Shown: positions 35,235 through 42,939 of the stretch, piece by piece
How positions within the stretch are numbered: the stretch's first letter is position 1
Layout of the letters: every line of letters starts with the position of its first letter
DNA from: Corallococcus coralloides DSM 2259
GTDB taxonomy: Bacteria > Myxococcota > Myxococcia > Myxococcales > Myxococcaceae
Reading direction: 5' to 3'
DNA length: 64,000 nucleotides
NCBI RefSeq assembly: GCF_000255295.1
Contig: NC_017030.1
Coordinates: forward strand, 5,828,001-5,892,000
Notes under the pieces: model-generated
What the model was told of the DNA's origin: nothing
The model's database searches: none
What the model saw: the letters and a program-made list of their open reading frames with translations, nothing else
Program-made: the position numbers and the translations under genes

Positions 35235-36257
35235 ATGCAAGCCGAAGCACCCGGGGCGATGCACGTCGCCTTCGCTGACTTGATTGACCTCGCCGCACGC
35301 AAGGTGGGCGGCAAGGCCCTGCTGGCCAACGACGAGTTCTTCGCGCCCAAGGAGTCGATGCTGGAGCCCGGGCGCGGCGTCTTCATCGCGGACAAGTACA
35401 CGGAGCGCGGCAAGTGGATGGACGGCTGGGAGACGCGCCGCAAGCGCGTGCCCGGCTATGACTGGTGCATCGTGAAGCTGGGCCTGCCCGGCGCCATCCA
35501 CGGCATCGACGTGGACACCAACCACTTCCTCGGCAACTTCCCCGAGTACGCCTCCCTGGACGCGTGCGAGGTGGACGGAGACCCGTCGCCGGAGTCGCTG
35601 GCGGAGGACGTGTCGCGCTGGACGGAGCTGGTCCCCAAGCAGCGCCTGCGCGGCGGTTCGCGCAACCTCTTCGCGGTGGCGAACGAGCGGCGCTTCACGC
35701 ACGTGCGCCTCAACATCTACCCGGACGGCGGCGTCGCGCGCCTGCGCGTGCACGGGCAGGTGCTGCCGGACTGGCACGCGCTCAAGAAGGCGGGGCTCGT
35801 GGACCTGGCGGCGGCGGCCAACGGCGGCTCCGTCGTCACGTGCAACGATCAGTTCTTCGGCACGAAGGACAACCTCATCTTCCCGGGCCGCGCGGCGAAC
35901 ATGGGCGAGGGCTGGGAGACGCGCCGCAAGCGCGTGCCGGGCTTCGACTGGATCGTCGTGAAGCTGGCCACGGCGGGCACGCTGCGCCGCGCGGAGGTGG
36001 ACACCCACTTCTTCAAGGGCAACTTCCCGGACCGCTGCTCGCTGGAGGGCATCCACCTGGAGGAGCCGCTGCTGGACTTCGCCAACGCGACGCACCTCCA
36101 GTGGAAGGAGCTCTTGCCCCAGTCGAAGCTCCAGGCGGACCACTGCCACGTCTTCGAGAAGGAGCTGAAGGACGTGGGCCCCATCACCCACGTGCGGCTC
36201 AACATCTTCCCGGACGGCGGCGTCAGCCGGCTGCGACTCTTCGGAGAGCCGGCGTGA
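35235..36257 (+). CDS. alc: Allantoicase
   Basis: A 340-residue allantoicase, which splits allantoate into ureidoglycolate and urea. It is made of two similar halves, as is usual: FADLIDLAARKVGGKALLANDEFFAPKESML (~10-40) and LVDLAAAANGGSVVTCNDQFFGTKDNLI (~190-217), each followed by a GWETRRKRVPG motif and later THVRLNIYPDGGVARLR / THVRLNIFPDGGVSRLR. An SD-like GGAGAGG sits shortly before the ATG. It overlaps uraD by four bases. Confidence 0.95.
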   Translation: MQAEAPGAMHVAFADLIDLAARKVGGKALLANDEFFAPKESMLEPGRGVFIADKYTERGKWMDGWETRRKRVPGYDWCIVKLGLPGAIHGIDVDTNHFLGNFPEYASLDACEVDGDPSPESLAEDVSRWTELVPKQRLRGGSRNLFAVANERRFTHVRLNIYPDGGVARLRVHGQVLPDWHALKKAGLVDLAAAANGGSVVTCNDQFFGTKDNLIFPGRAANMGEGWETRRKRVPGFDWIVVKLATAGTLRRAEVDTHFFKGNFPDRCSLEGIHLEEPLLDFANATHLQWKELLPQSKLQADHCHVFEKELKDVGPITHVRLNIFPDGGVSRLRLFGEPA

Positions 36258-36766
36258 CGACGCCGCTGGAGCGCCTGAACACCGCCACGACGGAGGAGGC
36301 CACCGAGGCCCTCACCCGTTGCTGCGGCAGCACGAAGTGGGTCCAGCGGATGCTGGCCGTCCGCCCGTTCCGCGACGCGGAGCACCTGTACGCGGAGGCC
36401 GCGGACGCCTGGGCGCGCACGGGGCCGGAGGACTGGAAGGAGGCCTTCACGCACCACCCGCGCATCGGCGACGTGTCGAAGCTGCGGGAGAAGTTCGCCT
36501 CCACCGCGCAGTGGTCGTCACAGGAGCAGAAGGGCGTGGCCGGCGCGAACGAAGGCGTGTTGCAGGCGCTGGCCCAGGGCAACCGGGACTACGAGTCCCG
36601 CTACGGCTTCATCTTCCTCGTCTGCGCCACGGGCAAGAGCGCGGCGCAGATGCTGGAGCTGCTCCAGGACCGCATGCACCACACCCCCGACGAGGAGCTG
36701 AAGATCGCGGCCGGGGAGCAGGCGAAGATCACCCGCATCCGACTGGAGAAGCTCCTCGCGTCATGA
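36254..36766 (+). CDS. uraD: OHCU decarboxylase
   Basis: A 170-residue 2-oxo-4-hydroxy-4-carboxy-5-ureidoimidazoline decarboxylase, which makes S-allantoin. The catalytic His is in FTHHPRIGDVSKLREKF (HPRIG motif), followed by W-S-SQEQKGVAGANE and RYGFIFLVCATGKSAAQML, both family signatures. The GTG start at 36254 lies inside the allantoicase stop (GTGA). It overlaps uraH by four bases (ATGA). Confidence 0.95.
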   Translation: MTTPLERLNTATTEEATEALTRCCGSTKWVQRMLAVRPFRDAEHLYAEAADAWARTGPEDWKEAFTHHPRIGDVSKLREKFASTAQWSSQEQKGVAGANEGVLQALAQGNRDYESRYGFIFLVCATGKSAAQMLELLQDRMHHTPDEELKIAAGEQAKITRIRLEKLLAS

Positions 36767-37104
36767 GCACCCTCAGCACGCATGTCCTGGACACGAGCAC
36801 GGGCCGTCCCGCGGAGGGGCTCTCCCTCACGTTGGAGGCCCGCTCGGGCGAAGACTTCCGGGAGCTGTCCCGGGGCGTCACCAACGCGGACGGACGGGTG
36901 AAGGACCTGTCGGGCGCGAACACGAAGCTTCAGCCCGGCGTGTACCGGCTCACCTTCGACACCGGGGCCTGGTTCCAGGCCCGGGGTCAGCGAGGCTTCT
37001 ACCCGTACGTGCAGGTCGTGTTCGAGGTCACCGCGACCGACGAGCACTACCACGTCCCGCTGCTCTTGAGCCCCTTCGGCTTCTCCACCTACCGGGGCAG
37101 CTGA
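36763..37104 (+). CDS. uraH: 5-Hydroxyisourate hydrolase (transthyretin-like)
   Basis: A 113-residue transthyretin-related enzyme that hydrolyses 5-hydroxyisourate to OHCU. Signatures are LSTHVLDTSTGRPAEGL at the N-terminus, the internal FYPYVQVVFEV, HYHVPLLLSPFGFSTYRGS with the C-terminal YRGS motif that distinguishes the enzyme from vertebrate transthyretin. Last gene of the ureide operon; it converges on the metallo-beta-lactamase/Rieske gene with a four-base gap, so no terminator fits between them. Confidence 0.96.
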   Translation: MSTLSTHVLDTSTGRPAEGLSLTLEARSGEDFRELSRGVTNADGRVKDLSGANTKLQPGVYRLTFDTGAWFQARGQRGFYPYVQVVFEVTATDEHYHVPLLLSPFGFSTYRGS

Positions 37105-37108
37105 AGCC

Positions 37109-38755
37109 TCAGACGCGCGGCGGTTCGACGGGCGCCTTGTCCACGGCGGGCACCTTGTCCGCCGGGGCCTTGTCGCCGCCGCGCTCCACCTTCTCCGGCT
37201 TGTCCGCGGCGGGCTCCGCGCAGAGCGTGGAGTTGTTCGTCTTGCACGCGCCGCCGTTCTGCAGGTCGAACTGCCAGCGGTGGCGCGGGCACACCACGTA
37301 GCGGCCCTCCTCCACCCAGCCCTCGGCCAGGTCCGCGCCCTGGTGCGGGCAGAAGCGCTGGATGGTGAAGCGCTTGCCGCCGGCCTCCACCACGGTGCGT
37401 TCCTTCTGGGCCTCCGTTGCGCGGATGCCGTCGCAGAACTCGCGGATGTCCTCCACCTCCACGCCCAGGAAGCCGTGCAGCACGGGCTCGTAGACGTCCG
37501 GGTTGCGGGACAGGCGCAGGCGGAAGGACAGGAGGAAGTCCTCCCAGTTCAGCTTCCGGTCCAACACGCGCACGATGTCGCTCGCGCTCACCTTCATCGC
37601 GTAGCGGCTCTTGTCGCGCATCTCCGTCACTTCATCCACGCGGCGGGCCTTGAAGTCCACGCGCAACAGCCGCGTGGGCGCCTCCGTCAGCTCCACGTAG
37701 AACGGCATGCCCACGCGGTCATGAAGGTCCAACAGGTCCAGCTTGCGCTGCAGCTCCGTGCGCAGGCGGCCGTGGATCTCATCCACCTCCTCGCGCATCA
37801 GGTTGCGGCGGCGCTCACGGAACACGTAGGCCATGTCCTTCGCGTACGTGTGGAGGTACTCCTTGAAGTTCTCCGTCGTCACGCGCTCCGGCACCTGCGA
37901 CACGAACTCCAGCGAGCCCGCGTCCAGCACGTCTCCGGGCATGGGCTCCAGGTAGCGCGTGGGCAGCGTGGGCATACGCTTCTCCAGGTAGGAGAAGAGC
38001 ACGGGCGCGCGCGGGAAGATGTTCACGTCCTGGAAGTTCAGGTGGAAGAGCGCCGGATCCAGGAAGGCCGCCGGGCCCGCCGCCGCGATGTACGCGCGGG
38101 GCTGCACCACTTCCAACGCGCGCGCTACCGCCTCGAACTTGCTGTCGCGCTTCTTCAGGCTGATGGCCGAGTACTGCGCCTCCGGGTACTCGTAGCAGGT
38201 GGGGTGCCAGATGGCGCCGGAGAACTGGGCGGAGAAGACGTCGATGGGCCCCTCCTCCGCGATGACGCGCACCAGGCGGTCGTGCATCTTGCAGTCGTTG
38301 ATGTTGAGGAAGCACTGTCCGTCGCCGCGCACCATCACGCTGGAGTCGCGGTTGGTGCCCTGCTCGGACACGAAGAGCTTGATGTAGCCGCCCTTGATGG
38401 GAATCTCGCGCGAGTCCTCGCACGCGATGACGCGCTTGCAGCCGTACTTCTCGAAGATGTCCCGCAGCTCCGAGCGGCGGAACTTGGGCACCAGCACCGT
38501 GAAGTCCCGCTTCGCGATGGTGGCCAGGAACTCCGGGTCGAAGTGATCCTTGTGCTCGTGGCTGATGTAGAGGAAGCGCTCCTTGCCCGGCGTCTCCAGC
38601 AGCTCCTTCACGCGCGGCGCCAGGTGGTGGTTGCGCGGCAGCTGCATCCACGCGGAGTCGAAGGCCCCCTGGGGCGTCAGCCACGGATCCATGACGACGA
38701 GCGCTCCGGCGGTCTCCACCGCGAAGCCCGCATGACCCAGGAAGGTGATCCGCAT
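37109..38755 (-). CDS. Metallo-beta-lactamase fold and Rieske domain fusion
   Basis: A 548-residue protein. Residues 1-~260 form an UlaG-like metallo-beta-lactamase fold: ITFLGHAGFAVET, MDPWL, and ISHEHKDHFDPEFLA (HxHxDH). The middle part (~260-420) has no clear family. A Rieske [2Fe-2S] domain lies at ~455-505 with CPHQGADL (C-x-H) and CPRHRWQF (C-x-x-H). The last ~45 residues are Lys/Pro/Ala-rich and probably disordered. This order resembles CMP-sialic acid hydroxylase-like proteins, but the substrate is unknown. ATG at 38755 (MRITFLGHAG) is chosen because the frame upstream has no similarity. Confidence 0.85.
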   Translation of the reverse strand: MRITFLGHAGFAVETAGALVVMDPWLTPQGAFDSAWMQLPRNHHLAPRVKELLETPGKERFLYISHEHKDHFDPEFLATIAKRDFTVLVPKFRRSELRDIFEKYGCKRVIACEDSREIPIKGGYIKLFVSEQGTNRDSSVMVRGDGQCFLNINDCKMHDRLVRVIAEEGPIDVFSAQFSGAIWHPTCYEYPEAQYSAISLKKRDSKFEAVARALEVVQPRAYIAAAGPAAFLDPALFHLNFQDVNIFPRAPVLFSYLEKRMPTLPTRYLEPMPGDVLDAGSLEFVSQVPERVTTENFKEYLHTYAKDMAYVFRERRRNLMREEVDEIHGRLRTELQRKLDLLDLHDRVGMPFYVELTEAPTRLLRVDFKARRVDEVTEMRDKSRYAMKVSASDIVRVLDRKLNWEDFLLSFRLRLSRNPDVYEPVLHGFLGVEVEDIREFCDGIRATEAQKERTVVEAGGKRFTIQRFCPHQGADLAEGWVEEGRYVVCPRHRWQFDLQNGGACKTNNSTLCAEPAADKPEKVERGGDKAPADKVPAVDKAPVEPPRV

Positions 38756-38933
38756 GAACGTCGTCCCTCGAATGGAGGGCCCGGCCGGAAGGACCGCGCC
38801 CTGAGTGGATGTGCGCGGGCAGCCCATGGCCCCGGCGTCAGCTAGGCTGCGAAGCTAGGGCGTCTCTTTCCAGCGGCACCCCGGCGCGCCCCTCCTGTCG
38901 GAAAGCCCACGGACGTCACGTCAGGCCGCGAAC

Positions 38934-38967
38934 AAAAAAAGAGGGAGGCCCACGCGGGGCCCCCCTC
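38934..38967 (-). terminator. Rho-independent terminator of the 39004-40056 gene
   Basis: On the minus strand an 11-base stem (38957-38967 pairing with 38941-38951, one mismatch) with a 5-base loop is followed by seven T residues (38940-38934). It lies 37 bases downstream of the stop of the minus-strand lipoprotein gene. The rest of the gap 38756-39003 holds nothing else that I can support. Confidence 0.9.
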
Positions 38968-39003
38968 TCCTGCTGACTTCAGGACGTGTTGCGTGCGGCC
39001 TGA

Positions 39004-40056
39004 CTAGGGCTGGATCTCCCGGACGCTCAGCCACTTGAAGTCCACGTCCGTGGCGTTGTCCCAGCGGAACGTGGCGATGGGGCCGCCCCAGGTAATCGGC
39101 ATGGCGCCCACGGAGCCGCCGCAGTGCTGGGCATCCCCGCCCCATTTCCCGTCGTCGGTCATGTCGTAGACCTTGGTCCAGGAGACCTTGTCGGCGTTGT
39201 CGTTGAGGTACAGCTCCAGCTTCACCGCTTCCCCGCCATTCGCACCGGGCACGTTGTGCATGACGGCCTTGAAGCCCACCCAGCGGCCCTTCAGCGCGGA
39301 GGCGGCCGGCTTGTACGGCGCCTGGTCGTAGGACACGTGCCAGGTCTCCTTCTCCCAGCGCACGCGGCCGTCGTAGTGCAGGCCGCCCTTGTAGCTGCTG
39401 CCCTCGCAGCCGGAGTTGTTGTCGTTGTGCTTCCCGCCGCGCGCGTACCAGGCGAAGTTGTCCTGGCTGTTGTTCACCGCGTTGACCTTCACGAAGCCGG
39501 TCATCTCGATGTTCTTCCAGTCGTTGGCCGCCTGCATGTAGCCGCGGCTCGCCAGCACGTCGCGGTCATACGTGGGAATCTGCTTCGCGTCGTAGCCGGA
39601 GGACGGGAAGGCGCTCATGCGCACCTTCGTGCTCTTCATCTTCCAGGAGCCGTCCGCGTTGCGCGTGATGGTGCCCTGCGGATCAAAGCGCTTGTCCGCG
39701 TTCGCGTCCTCCGCGAGCGCCCAGGACTCGCCACCCGGCAGCGAGGGGTACATCATCGTCACGCCGAAGCCGTCCACCCCCGAGGGAGCAGGAGCCGGCG
39801 TGTCCTCCGGCGGCGCGGTGGGCGTGGGAGCGGAGGGATCCTGCGGGGCCTCCGTCTCCGAGGGGACGGGCTCCGGCGTGCCCTCCGGCTCGGGGGCCGG
39901 CGTGGGCGTGGCAGGGACGCCAGGGGCGGGGCTGGGCGCGGGGGTGCTCACCTCGCCGGTCGGGGTCGTCGTGTCGCCTTCGGGGCTCGCGCCGCAGCCA
40001 AAAGCATGGAGCGCCAGCAGCAGCGCGCTGGACGTGAAGACAAATCGGTTCCGCAT
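39004..40056 (-). CDS. Lipoprotein with Pro/Thr linker and carbohydrate-active-like domain
   Basis: A 350-residue exported lipoprotein: signal MRNRFVFTSSALLLALHAFGC with lipobox Cys21. Residues ~25-95 are a Pro/Thr/Glu/Ala-rich linker of the kind that holds an extracellular domain off the membrane. Residues ~97-350 are a beta-rich domain with FAWYARGGKHNDNNSGCEGSSYKGGLHY, RWEKETWHVSY, RWVGFKAVMHNV and KLELYLNDNADKVSWTKVYDM. This pattern is like Cip1/glucuronan-lyase-type beta-jelly-roll proteins, so cell-surface polysaccharide binding or cleavage is likely; the exact activity is unproven. It has its own terminator. Confidence 0.78.
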   Translation of the reverse strand: MRNRFVFTSSALLLALHAFGCGASPEGDTTTPTGEVSTPAPSPAPGVPATPTPAPEPEGTPEPVPSETEAPQDPSAPTPTAPPEDTPAPAPSGVDGFGVTMMYPSLPGGESWALAEDANADKRFDPQGTITRNADGSWKMKSTKVRMSAFPSSGYDAKQIPTYDRDVLASRGYMQAANDWKNIEMTGFVKVNAVNNSQDNFAWYARGGKHNDNNSGCEGSSYKGGLHYDGRVRWEKETWHVSYDQAPYKPAASALKGRWVGFKAVMHNVPGANGGEAVKLELYLNDNADKVSWTKVYDMTDDGKWGGDAQHCGGSVGAMPITWGGPIATFRWDNATDVDFKWLSVREIQP

Positions 40057-40305
40057 CGGGCAGGGGGTTTCCGTGCACGGGGGCCCTCGAGACGGGCAGC
40101 GGCCGCGACGCCTTCGCCGGCGGCTTCATCACCCACGCTCCATGCCTCCGGGCTCATGTGCCACGGGAGGTTCGGGCGCTCGGCTGGTCTCAATGGCCCG
40201 GTGAAAGCGTTCTCCAGCCGGGGTCATTGCAAACCGCGGCGGAAGTGAACACTTCCCCTGGCGACAAGGGCCACGAGAGCCCCCGGTGGGACGCCTGCCT
40301 CCGGT

Positions 40306-40330
40306 GATACTTCCGTTTTCCCGAAGTATC
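40306..40330. promoter_or_regulatory. Palindrome upstream of the TerC-type gene
   Basis: The 350-base gap 40057-40406 separates two divergent genes and contains no gene. It holds a perfect 8-base inverted repeat, GATACTTC (40306-40313) and GAAGTATC (40323-40330), with a 9-base spacer, about 80-100 bases before the TerC start. Near it two copies of CTATTTG (40344-40350 and 40370-40376) occur in an unusually AT-rich patch for this genome, a likely promoter zone. The repeat could be an operator or a leader hairpin. I looked for yybP-ykoY riboswitch signatures and did not find them. Confidence 0.5.
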
Positions 40331-40406
40331 GCGCCTGGATTCTCTATTTGCCGAAGATAGCCGGCGCTCCTATTTGAGAGGGGTTGGCTCCCCGTGCCTT
40401 CCCCAG

Positions 40407-41414
40407 GTGAACTCCTTGGAATCATTCCAAACCATCGGCAGCCCCATCATGTGGGGCGGCTTCATCGCATTTGTCATCGCGATGCTCGCGCTGGACCTGG
40501 GTGTGTTCCACCGCAAGGCGCACTCCGTGAGCTTCAAGGAGGCCGCGGCCTGGAGCGCGGTGTGGGTGAGCCTGTCGCTGGTGTTCAACGGCTTCCTGTG
40601 GTGGCGCTACGGCGCCGGGCCGGGCATGGAGTTCCTCACCGGCTACCTCATCGAGAAGTCGCTCTCCGTCGACAACATCTTCGTCTTCGTCGTCATCTTC
40701 TCCACGATGAAGGTCCCGGCCCTCTACCAGCACCGGGTCCTCTTCTGGGGCATCCTGAGCGCGCTGGTGCTGCGCGCGGCGATGATCTTCGCGGGCGTGG
40801 CGATGCTGGAGCGCTTCCACTGGCTCATCTACGTCTTCGGCGCCTTCCTCATCATCACGGGCGTGAAGCTCTTCATCCAGCGCAACCACGAGGAGCACCC
40901 GGAGGACGGCTGGCTGATGCGCACCGCCCGCCGCGTGATTCCCTCCACGCCGCACTTCGACGGGCAGCACTTCCTCACGGTGGAGAACGGCCGCAAGCTG
41001 GCGACGCCGCTGCTCATGGCGCTGATGCTGGTGGAGGCGTCCGACGTGCTCTTCGCGCTGGACTCCATCCCCGCCATCTTCGCGGTGACGCGCGACCCGT
41101 TCATCGTCTTCACGTCGAACATCTTCGCCATCCTGGGCCTGCGCTCGCTCTTCTTCCTGATGGCCGGCGCGATGGAGAAGTTCACCTACCTGAAGGTCGG
41201 CCTGTCCGGCGTGCTCGTCTTCGTGGGCGCGAAGATGGCGCTGGTGGACGTGGTGCACCTGTCCCCGGCCGTCTCCCTGGGCGTCATCGCGCTGGTGCTG
41301 GGCGCCAGCATCGTGGCCTCGCTGGTGAAGGCCAGGAACACGCCGCCGCACGCGCCCGGCAGTGAGACGTCCTCGGACGTGAGCCGCGACACGGCGGCCC
41401 CCGCGAAGAGCTGA
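40407..41414 (+). CDS. TerC/Alx family integral membrane protein
   Basis: A ~335-residue polytopic protein with about nine membrane segments. Family signatures are FVIAMLALDLGVFHRKAH, YLIEKSLSVDNIFVFVVIF, LLMALMLVEASDVLFALDSIPAIFAV and LGLRSLFFLMAGAMEKFTYLKVGLSGVLVFVGAKM; the acidic residues in the second and third form the presumed ion path. Alx/TerC proteins act in Mn export or tellurite resistance, or metal loading of exported enzymes. The start is uncertain: GTG at 40407 is used, ATG at 40449 and TTG at 40374 are alternatives, none with a good SD. A terminator follows. Confidence 0.9.
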   Translation: MNSLESFQTIGSPIMWGGFIAFVIAMLALDLGVFHRKAHSVSFKEAAAWSAVWVSLSLVFNGFLWWRYGAGPGMEFLTGYLIEKSLSVDNIFVFVVIFSTMKVPALYQHRVLFWGILSALVLRAAMIFAGVAMLERFHWLIYVFGAFLIITGVKLFIQRNHEEHPEDGWLMRTARRVIPSTPHFDGQHFLTVENGRKLATPLLMALMLVEASDVLFALDSIPAIFAVTRDPFIVFTSNIFAILGLRSLFFLMAGAMEKFTYLKVGLSGVLVFVGAKMALVDVVHLSPAVSLGVIALVLGASIVASLVKARNTPPHAPGSETSSDVSRDTAAPAKS

Positions 41415-41470
41415 CGCTTCCGCGGATCAAGACTTTTCCGGCTGTGGGTCCCATGGGGTGTGGGGCTCCG

Positions 41471-41513
41471 GGCCCGGGCCCTCGAAGTGCATGGGGGCTC
41501 GGGCCTCTTTTTT
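41471..41513 (+). terminator. Rho-independent terminator of the TerC-type gene
   Basis: A 9-base stem (41471-41479 with 41497-41505, one G-U pair) followed by TCTTTTTT (41506-41513), 57 bases after the TerC stop. Its T-run abuts the stop codon of the convergent minus-strand gene at 41513. Confidence 0.75.
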
Positions 41514-41851
41514 CAGTGGGCCCGCGACAGCTCCATGAACTCCAGCCAGGAGCGGATGGCGTCCTCGAACTCCTCCAGGGGCAGATCCTGGGAGCGGCCG
41601 GGGATGGCCACCTCGCTGTGGATGGAGGCCCGGGCCCGGTTGAGCTCCAGGCTCCAGGTCTCCCCGGTGACGTCCCACCGCTCGCGCCGTCCCTGCCGCA
41701 GTGATGCCAGCACGTTCAGCATCCCCTGCGCCCGGTTCGCATCCGGCCGCAGCTCCTGGGCGAGGTAGTCCGCCAGCACGTCGTCGGGCGGCAGGCCACT
41801 CACGACCGCCCGTCCCTGCTGATCCCACGTGAATCGCAATGTCCTGGGCAC
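41513..41851 (-). CDS. Hypothetical protein, YacL-like pattern
   Basis: A 112-residue acidic protein: beta-type start MPRTLRFTWDQQGRAVVSG, a helical middle (VLADYLAQELRPDANRAQGMLNVLASL), a strand pair around WDVTGETWSLELNRARASIHS, and the end LPLEEFEDAIRSWLEFMELSR. The final element, in which a short acidic helix carries a loop to a W-x-F motif, is reminiscent of the small YacL family, but I would not assign it. It stands alone between a convergent terminator and the tRNA-Val terminator. Confidence 0.65.
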   Translation of the reverse strand: MPRTLRFTWDQQGRAVVSGLPPDDVLADYLAQELRPDANRAQGMLNVLASLRQGRRERWDVTGETWSLELNRARASIHSEVAIPGRSQDLPLEEFEDAIRSWLEFMELSRAH

Positions 41852-41999
41852 GGCCGTGAAGGTCGCACAGTCCGTGGATCGCCGGCCACGCCCCGCCCCC
41901 GCCGATTGCGCCGGAACCCGACACTGCGGCCCGGCCGCGTGCGGCAGCCAACGGGCGCCTCCGCCCCACGAACAACCGCCTGTTGGGAGCTGGAAAAGC

Positions 42000-42035
42000 G
42001 AAAGGCCGTGAGCCCCTGAGGACTCACGGCCTTTC
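42000..42035 (-). terminator. Terminator hairpin after tRNA-Val
   Basis: A perfect 13-base stem (42000-42012 with 42023-42035) and a 10-base loop. On the minus strand it lies six bases after the tRNA 3' end and is followed by CGCTTTTCC, so it can end the tRNA transcript. Confidence 0.8.
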
Positions 42036-42040
42036 TGGAG

Positions 42041-42112
42041 TGGGCGCGGCAGGTTTCGAACCTGCGACCCCTGCCGTGTGAAGGCAGTGCTCTACCGCTG
42101 AGCTACGCGCCC
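42041..42112 (-). tRNA. tRNA-Val (anticodon CAC)
   Basis: The minus strand folds into a standard 72-base cloverleaf. The acceptor stem is GGGCGCG/CGCGCCC with discriminator A, the D arm is GCTC..GAGC, the anticodon stem is CTGCC/GGCAG around loop TTCACAC (anticodon CAC, reading GUG), and the T arm is GCAGG TTCGAAA CCTGC. CCA is not encoded. GUG is a preferred Val codon in this GC-rich genome, so this is a useful tRNA. Confidence 0.96.
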
Positions 42113-42198
42113 TGCTGTCTGTGCCGCCCGCCGCGCCACCGCTGCGCAACGAACGCGGCGATAAGTGCCATTCGCCTGCGCAGGTGTCAACGCCTTTT

Positions 42199-42483
42199 CT
42201 AGGAGGATTCTTCCGCGAGCTCTTCCAGCTTCGCGTCCAGCTCGCGCAGGCGGCGCTTGAGTCCCGCGAGCTGCTTCCCCACGGCCTTGAAGTCCCCCTT
42301 CGGCGCGAAGTGCAGGGCCTTCATGACCTCTTCCTGTCCGCGGTCCAGGGCCTGCTTGCCGCGCTGGACGCGGCCAATGGCCTGGGCCACGGCCATGGCG
42401 CGCTTCTCGTCGGCCATGAGCTTCTCCATGGCCATGCTGGAGAGCCCCAGCGCCTGCTTCTTCAAGTCGTCCCGGATGCCCAT
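42199..42483 (-). CDS. Small coiled-coil protein, unknown function
   Basis: A 94-residue, almost entirely helical, charged protein: LKKQALGLSSMAMEKLMADEKRAMAVAQAIGRVQRGKQALDR, then a break at FAPKGD and a heptad-like C-terminal helix (VGKQLAGLKRRLRELDAKLEELAEE). The size and helical build recall phasin-like or scaffold proteins, but no signature is present. It follows the SCP2-domain gene by 21 bases on the same strand. Confidence 0.75.
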   Translation of the reverse strand: MGIRDDLKKQALGLSSMAMEKLMADEKRAMAVAQAIGRVQRGKQALDRGQEEVMKALHFAPKGDFKAVGKQLAGLKRRLRELDAKLEELAEESS

Positions 42484-42504
42484 GGTGGCGGTCGTCCTGG
42501 CCCG

Positions 42505-42930
42505 TCAGGGGCCGTCGGGGAACTCGGTCTTCAGCGCGGCGAAGACGCGGTCGGCGATGCCCTTGTAGCGCATGCGTTCGATGAGCGGCTGCAGGTCCCC
42601 CCGCATGGAGATGCGGCGCTTGAGCACCGCCTCCACGGGGTCCAGCGTGCCCAGGAGGAGCTGCTTCCAGACGGAGTACGGCGCGCGGGCCAGGTACACC
42701 GGCTCCAGTTCGTCCAGGTCGTCCGGATCCGACAGCACGCGGGCCCGCTTGATGTCGCAGTCCCCGGGCTCCACGTGGATGACGAAGGGCTTGTCCAGCT
42801 TGCCCTGCTCCGCTTCGATGACGGCCCCGAAGTCGCCCTTCCATCCCTTGCCGGCGATGGCGCACTCCGGGTCTGCATTGGTGAGCCGGACGGCTTCGTC
42901 CAGCCATTCCTTCGACGGAAACTTCGGCAT
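42505..42930 (-). CDS. SCP2 sterol-binding domain protein
   Basis: A 141-residue single-domain SCP2-type lipid-binding protein: LDEAVRLTNADPECAIAGKGWKGDFGAVIEA, then VIHVEPGDCDIKRARVL, and the typical ending VYLARAPYSVWKQLLLGTLDPVEAVLKRRISMRGDLQPLI, in which the domain's conserved G-L-D-P..A...G.....GD signature is seen. Such proteins bind acyl-lipids or act with lipid-modifying enzymes. It is 9 bases downstream of the Hsp70 gene and likely in one transcription unit with it. Confidence 0.85.
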   Translation of the reverse strand: MPKFPSKEWLDEAVRLTNADPECAIAGKGWKGDFGAVIEAEQGKLDKPFVIHVEPGDCDIKRARVLSDPDDLDELEPVYLARAPYSVWKQLLLGTLDPVEAVLKRRISMRGDLQPLIERMRYKGIADRVFAALKTEFPDGP

Positions 42931-42939
42931 CGCGCCTCC

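Noticed and set aside
33834..36191. A 785-codon open frame opposite the ureide genes
   Set aside because: Shadow frame; the plus strand carries four enzymes with full catalytic motifs in this interval.
40057..40406. Possible yybP-ykoY manganese riboswitch upstream of the TerC gene
   Set aside because: The family association suggested it, but the conserved loop sequences of that riboswitch are not visible.
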